The translations under genes were made by a program, and so were the position numbers. This document shows, in pieces, positions 23,925 to 27,441 of a DNA stretch of 27,441 nt. Numbering within the stretch: the first letter of the stretch is position 1; each line of letters begins with the position of its first letter. The stretch is taken from assembly GCA_964518335.1 (NCBI GenBank), contig CAZFDT010000067.1, positions 1 through 27,441 of the forward strand. The letters are read 5' to 3'. The notes under the pieces are model-generated. The model was not told the DNA's origin and ran no database searches. It saw only the letters and a program-made list of their open reading frames with translations. The DNA comes from CAZFDT01 sp964518335. GTDB taxonomy: Bacteria > Planctomycetota > Phycisphaerae > Phycisphaerales > Phycisphaeraceae.

Positions 23925-24344
23925 TGGGGCCAGTCGATACCCCCGCGTTACCGGTTCAAAGCAGTCTCATACGACCTCGAGCCCGGCGGCGCTGCCGTGA
24001 AGCAGTTTCTCAAGTTGGCGTCAACACCGGACGGGGGCTTTGCCGCGACGGATGATCTGGCCATCGGCTTTATCCTCGAGGCCCAACGGCAGGGGCTCCA
24101 GCCCGGCCATGACTACCAGATCATCGGTTTCGACAGGCAACAGCGCGCCGAGGAACTGCCCACCGGTCCCCTGACGACAGTCGAGGTGCCGCGCGTCGAG
24201 ATGGACGTGCGGGGCGCGGAACTGCTTGCGCAACGGCTTGTCGCCCCCGACGCCCCTGTTCAGCGCGTGTTTCTTGGGTGCCGCCTCTTCGAGGGGAGCA
24301 CCGTCCATGACCGCATGGATCGACCTGCGTCCACTCGTGTCTGA
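23925..24344 (+). pseudogene. C-terminal fragment of a second GntR/LacI-type regulator
   Basis: The frame from WGQSIPP to the stop at 24344 aligns closely with the end of the regulator at 6174-7358. Matching blocks are AVSYDLEPGGAA against AQSYNIGPGEAM, FAATDDLAIGFILEAQRQGL against FAATDELAVGLIRGLREHGL, and GPLTTVEVPRVEMDVRGAEL against GPLTTIEIPRIQMAVRGAQA. The last block, FLGCRLFEGST, matches YLGCSLFEGTT. Upstream of 23925 the similarity fades; there is no HTH domain and no credible start, although the frame stays open to 23514. It is therefore a 5'-truncated paralogue that cannot bind DNA. It faces the oxidoreductase gene at 24350-25555, whose promoter has the same operator repeats, so it may be the remains of that gene's own regulator. 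Confidence 0.8.
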
Positions 24345-24349
24345 CCAGA

Positions 24350-25555
24350 TCACAGCAGAGCCGGTCGGCTTGATGTACAGCTTCCGTCAAAGGGGCCCAG
24401 CGGCGTCTGCGGGACGGCTTGGGGTGCGCTGCCGCTGCGCAGCGACCGGGTGGCCATCCAGCCGGTCGCAACGCTCATACGTGCATCCCACGGCCGGGCA
24501 CCGCACGGCGCTTCGCCGCGAAGCGCCGCGAGAAAGTCGTTGACGATGAGGGCGTCGGCGCCGCCGTGTTCGCCGGACGCCATCGGCACAGGGATCTCCA
24601 CATCGCCTCGTTCGCGGAAGTCGCCGCGCCTGTTCCAGATCCGGATCTTCGCCTCAAAGGCGTCATTCGATTCGTCACCGACGTTTTCCATTCGGCCCTC
24701 GGTGCCCAGAACAGTGTAGTTGCGGCAGGAATCAGGGGTGTAGTGGCACTGCTCATAGCTGGCCTGAACGCCGTTGGACAGCTGCATCAACACCATGGAG
24801 TGGTCCTCAACGTCAATCGTCGGATTCAGGTCCTTCTGCTTCAGCGGCGGCCAATTCGCACGGTCGAACGTGACCTCGCCCAGGAAGAAACCCTGACGCC
24901 GACTCCGCACACGGTTGTAAACGCTGAGCTTGCCCATCGCCACGGTGCGCGTGGTGTAGGCGTTGCAGAACCAGTGGATCACGTCAATATCGTGCGCCGC
25001 CTTCTGCAGCAGCAAGCCCGTCGTGTGCTGTCGCTCCGCATGCCAGTCCTTGAAATACGCGTCGCCCCCGTAGTCGATGAAATGCCGACACCACACCGCC
25101 TGCACCTCGCCGATCACCTCCTTCTCCAGCAGTTGCTTCATCCGCACGAACATCGGCATGAAACGCAGGTTGTGCCCGACGTAAACCATCACGCCCCGGC
25201 CCTGGGCCGCAGCGAGGATACGGTCGCAGCCCTCAATGGTGATGGCGAGGGGCTTTTCAATGTACACGTGACGACCGGACTCGATCGCAGCCAACGCGTG
25301 CTCCTCGTGCAGGTAGTCGGGCGTGGTGACGAACACGGCATCGAGATTCGGCTGAGCCAACAGATCACGGTAATCATCGGTGACAAACAGGTCGTCCCCG
25401 AACTGTTCGCGGTACTCGTTGCGAACCTCCTCACGTCGATCGCACACCGCGGCCAAATGCGAACCCTGCCCAGGCTGATGCGCGAGCTTGCAGATCCGGC
25501 CTCGCCGACCGGCGCCGATCGATGCCACCTGCAACATGACACTGAGGTTTTGCAT
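24350..25555 (-). CDS. Gfo/Idh/MocA-family oxidoreductase
   Basis: The start is placed at the ATG at 25555 (MQNLSVMLQVASIGAG...), because an upstream in-frame ATG at 25606 overlaps the -10 box and lies before the predicted transcription start. The 401-aa protein has an N-terminal Rossmann fold (IGAGRRGRI) and VFVTTPDYLHEEHALAAIESGRHVYIEKPL with the conserved EKP. The C-terminal alpha/beta domain includes QKAAHDIDVIHWF with the HD pair typical of the active site. Members oxidise or reduce sugars, inositols or sugar acids with NAD(P). The C-terminal 30 residues (TSSRPALL) look like unstructured tail. It is the only gene in its unit and is likely under the phased GTTCA operator at 25592-25604. 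Confidence 0.9.
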   Translation of the reverse strand: MQNLSVMLQVASIGAGRRGRICKLAHQPGQGSHLAAVCDRREEVRNEYREQFGDDLFVTDDYRDLLAQPNLDAVFVTTPDYLHEEHALAAIESGRHVYIEKPLAITIEGCDRILAAAQGRGVMVYVGHNLRFMPMFVRMKQLLEKEVIGEVQAVWCRHFIDYGGDAYFKDWHAERQHTTGLLLQKAAHDIDVIHWFCNAYTTRTVAMGKLSVYNRVRSRRQGFFLGEVTFDRANWPPLKQKDLNPTIDVEDHSMVLMQLSNGVQASYEQCHYTPDSCRNYTVLGTEGRMENVGDESNDAFEAKIRIWNRRGDFRERGDVEIPVPMASGEHGGADALIVNDFLAALRGEAPCGARPWDARMSVATGWMATRSLRSGSAPQAVPQTPLGPFDGSCTSSRPALL

Positions 25556-25591
25556 TGACAGGTTGTATCGAGTGGGTACTATCGTCGCGAG

Positions 25592-25604
25592 TGAACAATT
25601 GAAC
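25592..25604 (-). promoter_or_regulatory. two 8-bp-phased GTTCA repeats, probable operator
   Basis: On the minus strand GTTCA occurs twice with an 8-bp period (TGTTCAATTGTTCAC). It begins directly after the -10 box of the oxidoreductase promoter, which is the same relation seen at 6094-6126 for the regulator promoter. Over 15 bases it matches TATTCAATAGTTCAC in the 6112-6127 region at 13 positions. Confidence 0.65.
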
Positions 25605-25632
25605 ATTGTAGCTCTCCGCGCCGCAGCGTCAA
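25605..25632 (-). promoter_or_regulatory. sigma70-type promoter for the oxidoreductase at 24350
   Basis: On the minus strand TTGACG (25627-25632) and TACAAT (25605-25610) are separated by 16 bp, each one base from consensus. Transcription should start near 25598, which supports the downstream ATG at 25555. The -35 box is only about 8 bp from the edge of the MITE-like insertion. Confidence 0.65.
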
Positions 25633-25650
25633 CCTTACATGAGTGCTTGC

Positions 25651-25815
25651 CAGGGTGAAGACATATGAACGATTCTCATGTGCAGGTCGCCTGTGAGCCG
25701 AAATCAGCAAGTTCTCCTCTGTTTTTGAGCATGAGTCCGATCGGCTCTGGCCACCTCAGAATCGGGGTTCCGTCATGGACGTCAACGCTGGCGCAAGGTA
25801 AATGTCTTCACCCTG
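25651..25815. mobile_element. MITE-like non-coding element with 14-bp TIRs and 10-bp target repeat
   Basis: A 165-bp segment begins with CAGGGTGAAGACAT and ends with its exact reverse complement ATGTCTTCACCCTG. It is flanked by a perfect 10-bp direct repeat GAGTGCTTGC (25641-25650 and 25816-25825). Perfect terminal inverted repeats plus a perfect target duplication are the signature of a transposed element, and its size with no credible gene makes it a MITE or short deletion derivative. The CAGGG start and 10-bp duplication recall ISAs1-type elements, a family guess from memory. It sits between two divergent oxidoreductase genes, next to the promoter at 25605-25632, and fills most of the 362-bp gap between them. 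Confidence 0.8.
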
Positions 25816-25917
25816 GAGTGCTTGCGTCGTCCACGATCCGCAGGTCCCATTCAGCACTGCCGATTCTCGGCGGCAACCCGATTCAGAGATGACGCCCCTT
25901 TCACAGATCGAGTCCAC

Positions 25918-26970
25918 ATGAACGTACCCACTCAGCGAATCCTGGTCGTCGGCGTCGGGTCGATTGGCGAACGCCACGCCCGCTGCTTCTCACAGATTGA
26001 GGGTGTGAGCGTCGGCGTCGTCGAACCCCACGAGTCAAGGCGGACCACCGTCGCGCAGCGCCTGGGCTTGAGCATCGCGTACGCTACGCTCGCCGAGGCA
26101 TTGCACGCTGGTACTTGGTGTACCGTGGTGATCTGTACGCCGGCTCCAACCCACATCGATCTGGCGCTGCATTGTCTCGACCATGGTCTGCCGACGCTGA
26201 TTGAAAAACCCCTTGCCGTGACAGTCGATCAAGCGGCGTCATTGCTGAAGCGGCAACGCGACGGCGCACCGCCAATCGGCGTGGCCTACGTGTATCGTGC
26301 GCATCCCGCTCTCGCTGCCATGAAGTCAGCGGTGCGCGAGGATCGGTTTGGTCGGCCGTTGCAGATCGTCGCCACGTTCGGGCAACATTTCCCGACGCAT
26401 CGCCCCGCATATGCGTCCACCTATTACACCCGACACGACACCGGTGGCGGCGCCATCCAAGATGCGCTGACTCACGTCTTCAACACCGCCGAGTGGCTCG
26501 TCGGCCCCATCACCCGCCTGGCCGTCGACGCCCAGCACCTGGCGCTGGCGAACGTCGCGGTTGAAGACACCGTTCACGTCATGGCGCGTCACGATCGGGT
26601 CATGGCCAGCTACTCGCTCAATCAGCACCAAGCGCCCGACGAGGCCGTGTTCACTTTGGTCTGTGAGCGCGGGACCATGCGAGCGGAGTTGCATCGCAAT
26701 CGCTGGCGCTGGCAGAGCGATGCGACCGGCAGTTGGGCGGATGTGGCCACGCCGCTTGCGTCGCGCGACGACTGGTTTGAACGCCAGGCCAGGTCGTGGA
26801 TGAAGGTGGTCGCAGATGAGGCCGCGCCGCTCTGCACCTTGGCCGAGGCATTCCAGACGTTGGCGGCCAATGAGACGGCGCTGACCTCGGCGCGCCGCGG
26901 GAGCGTGTGGCTGGATGTGAAGCCCAGCGATGTTGCTATCAGGGAAGTGGCTACCGAAGCCAGCGCTTGA
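25918..26970 (+). CDS. Gfo/Idh/MocA-family oxidoreductase
   Basis: The ATG at 25918 (MNVPTQRILVVGVGSIGERHA) gives 350 aa with a weak GAG upstream. The N-terminal Rossmann motif GVGSIGERHA is at residues 12-21, VICTPAPTHIDLALHCLDHGLPTLIEKPLAVT carries the conserved EKP, and a C-terminal domain has TGGGAIQDALTHVFN, where GG..QD.LTH replaces the usual GG...D.G.H. It is distinct from the oxidoreductase at 24350, so they probably act at different steps. The last 41 nt overlap the start of the damaged SDR gene, suggesting an operon. Its promoter was not found; the MITE upstream may have separated it. Substrate probably a sugar or sugar acid. Confidence 0.88.
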   Translation: MNVPTQRILVVGVGSIGERHARCFSQIEGVSVGVVEPHESRRTTVAQRLGLSIAYATLAEALHAGTWCTVVICTPAPTHIDLALHCLDHGLPTLIEKPLAVTVDQAASLLKRQRDGAPPIGVAYVYRAHPALAAMKSAVREDRFGRPLQIVATFGQHFPTHRPAYASTYYTRHDTGGGAIQDALTHVFNTAEWLVGPITRLAVDAQHLALANVAVEDTVHVMARHDRVMASYSLNQHQAPDEAVFTLVCERGTMRAELHRNRWRWQSDATGSWADVATPLASRDDWFERQARSWMKVVADEAAPLCTLAEAFQTLAANETALTSARRGSVWLDVKPSDVAIREVATEASA

Positions 26971-27090
26971 GACCTTTGCATTCCATGATCGTGTGGCGCT
27001 GGTGACGGGCGGAGCGGGGGCTGTTCCGCCGGCAGATCGTGGAGGCACTGGCCGAGACGGGCGCGACCTTGATCGTCACCAGTCGCCGTA
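26930..27090 (+). pseudogene. truncated and frameshifted short-chain dehydrogenase
   Basis: The frame from 26930 reads ...FHDRVALVTGGAG, the classical SDR start (TGxxxGxG cofactor motif). Near 27020 the frame is lost; the next frame then reads LFRRQIVEALAETGATLIV followed by TSRR, exactly the helix and second strand expected in an SDR. One frameshift, equivalent to loss of two bases in the GC-rich stretch after GGAG, explains this. After TSRR the similarity stops at about 27090, precisely where a tRNA-like 3' end begins on the other strand. Some 200 residues including the catalytic Tyr-x-x-x-Lys are missing. The intact ancestor would have been the partner gene of the oxidoreductase at 25918. 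Confidence 0.75.
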
Positions 27091-27093
27091 TCC

Positions 27094-27118
27094 CTCCCCG
27101 AGCTGGACTCGAACCAGC
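27094..27118 (-). tRNA. 3' end of a tRNA (T-arm and acceptor strand), fragment
   Basis: On the minus strand GCTGG-TTCGAGT-CCAGC is a perfect 5-bp T-stem with a canonical TTCGAGT loop. It is followed by a 7-nt acceptor strand TCGGGGA and discriminator G. No 5' acceptor strand TCCCCGA and no proper anticodon arm are found upstream (27119-27190), although a D-arm-like TGGTT and a GTT triplet occur. There is no encoded CCA. It is therefore a tRNA remnant or an attachment-site-like 3' end rather than a functional tRNA. The fragment abuts the cut-off SDR gene. Confidence 0.4.
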
Positions 27119-27270
27119 AGTCTGGACGGTAACAACCCAGCGCCTCCCACTGCTTCACAACCAAGCCAGCTTAATCCCGTCCGATTCCGCGTCACTATAG
27201 ACCTGCTGTGTTAGCCCTGCAGCAGGACTACTGCAGCGTTAGCCATTAATCTGCTGTCCCGCGCGCGTTG

Positions 27271-27305
27271 CCGGGGCGGTCGTGTTCTGGCCACGACCGT
27301 CCCGG
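27271..27305. terminator. long hairpin, terminator-like
   Basis: CCGGGGCGGTCGTG and CACGACCGTCCCGG form a 14-bp stem with one G-T pair around a 7-nt loop. On the plus strand it is followed by CTAAAAA, so no T-run; it may act with the neighbouring hairpin at 27314-27340. Confidence 0.5.
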
Positions 27306-27313
27306 CTAAAAAT

Positions 27314-27340
27314 CCACGGCAGTTGCGGGCTGTCCCGTGG
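27314..27340 (-). terminator. rho-independent terminator, possibly bidirectional
   Basis: CCACGG-CAG pairs with CTG-(TC)-CCGTGG around TTGCGGG. On the minus strand it is followed by ATTTTTAG, and on the plus strand by CGGCCTTTTCTT, so it could stop transcription from either side. It would end a minus-strand gene entering from beyond the window. Confidence 0.5.
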
Positions 27341-27365
27341 CGGCCTTTTCTTACACATCAGCCAG
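27334..27365 (+). repeat. imperfect direct repeat, right copy
   Basis: Matches 108-139 at 25 of 32 positions without gaps, in the same orientation 27.2 kb away. It overlaps the last bases of the hairpin at 27314-27340. Confidence 0.4.
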
Positions 27366-27441
27366 TGCGCGGATTCACCGGACACCACCCACCATCAGGC
27401 ATTGCTTCAGTTGCCGCCCGCCCCGTCGCAGCCAGTCCTCC

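Larger units (their letters stand above)
27119..27441. other. stretch without a convincing gene
   Basis: This stretch of about 320 bp holds two terminator-like hairpins, the right copy of the imperfect direct repeat and a GTTAGCC motif repeated at 27210 and 27238 around two CTGCAG palindromes. A minus-strand frame is open from the window edge to a stop at 27375 (ending LKQCLMVGGVR) and could be the 3' end of a small gene running out of the window. A 39-codon minus-strand frame at 27239-27358 runs through both hairpins and is not credible. Confidence 0.4.

Noticed and set aside
24419..25558. Plus-strand frame of about 379 codons opposite the Gfo/Idh/MocA gene.
   Set aside because: The minus-strand product has the Rossmann and EKP motifs; this is its shadow.
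25665..25892. 75-codon plus-strand frame in the divergent gap.
   Set aside because: It spans the MITE-like element and its right target repeat, has no RBS and no similarity to anything known.
27202..27255. Repeated GTTAGCC motifs considered as integron attC sites.
   Set aside because: The two motifs are direct, not inverted, and deviate from the GTTRRRY/RYYYAAC rule; no integrase is present.
27239..27358. 39-codon minus-strand frame beginning MCKKRPPRD.
   Set aside because: It runs through two strong hairpins including a terminator-like one and has no Shine-Dalgarno.
1..27441. CRISPR array.
   Set aside because: No regularly spaced identical repeats of 20-40 bp were seen; the only regular spacing is the 8-bp operator repeats.

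Overview
The window looks like an accessory catabolic and cell-surface locus from a GC-rich planctomycete, most likely of the Phycisphaerae type. The indicators are a pseudopilin with a planctomycete-style N-terminus (GFTLIELLVVISVVALLISI) and an H-x(10)-DG tail, a PEP-CTERM protein, a GntR-LacI hybrid regulator, ceramidase-fold hydrolases, secreted parallel beta-helix proteins and several Gfo/Idh/MocA oxidoreductases. No ribosomal or housekeeping gene is present, so placement rests on family content only.

Layout. Positions 1-720 hold two very small minus-strand genes of unknown function. Positions 801-6013 form a tight minus-strand operon, read 5'->3' as a non-zinc MDR dehydrogenase, a MenC-like enolase-superfamily enzyme, a ceramidase-fold protein, a hexapeptide acyltransferase and a PHP hydrolase. 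Positions 6014-6173 are a divergent control region with two near-consensus sigma70-type promoters that overlap at their -10 boxes, plus four GTTCA-type repeats spaced exactly 8 bp apart. Positions 6174-21320 form a long plus-strand series: GntR/LacI-type regulator, PEP-CTERM protein, pseudopilin, secreted beta-helix protein, two TIM-barrel glycosidase-like proteins, a beta-helix/CBM9-like protein, a DegT aminotransferase and an amidohydrolase gene that is split by an IS630-type element. Positions 21422-23678 carry a second minus-strand pair (NAD-dependent epimerase, then a second ceramidase-fold protein). Positions 23925-24344 hold the C-terminal relic of a paralogue of the regulator. Two oxidoreductase genes diverge from 25556-25917; between them lie a promoter with two of the same 8-bp-phased repeats and a 165-bp MITE-like insertion. 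From 26930 an SDR gene is frameshifted and then cut off at about 27090, where the 3' end of a tRNA-like sequence begins. The last 300 bp hold terminator hairpins and no convincing gene.

How it fits together (inference): the regulator at 6174 probably represses itself, the divergent dehydrogenase/enolase operon and the distant oxidoreductase at 24350 through the phased GTTCA repeats. The enzymes suggest uptake or surface breakdown of a modified polysaccharide or glycoconjugate, followed by oxidation, isomerisation and hydrolysis of unusual sugar or sugar-acid products. The substrate cannot be read from the sequence. The locus is decaying: one gene split by an IS, one regulator truncated, one SDR gene broken, and one MITE inserted beside a promoter.
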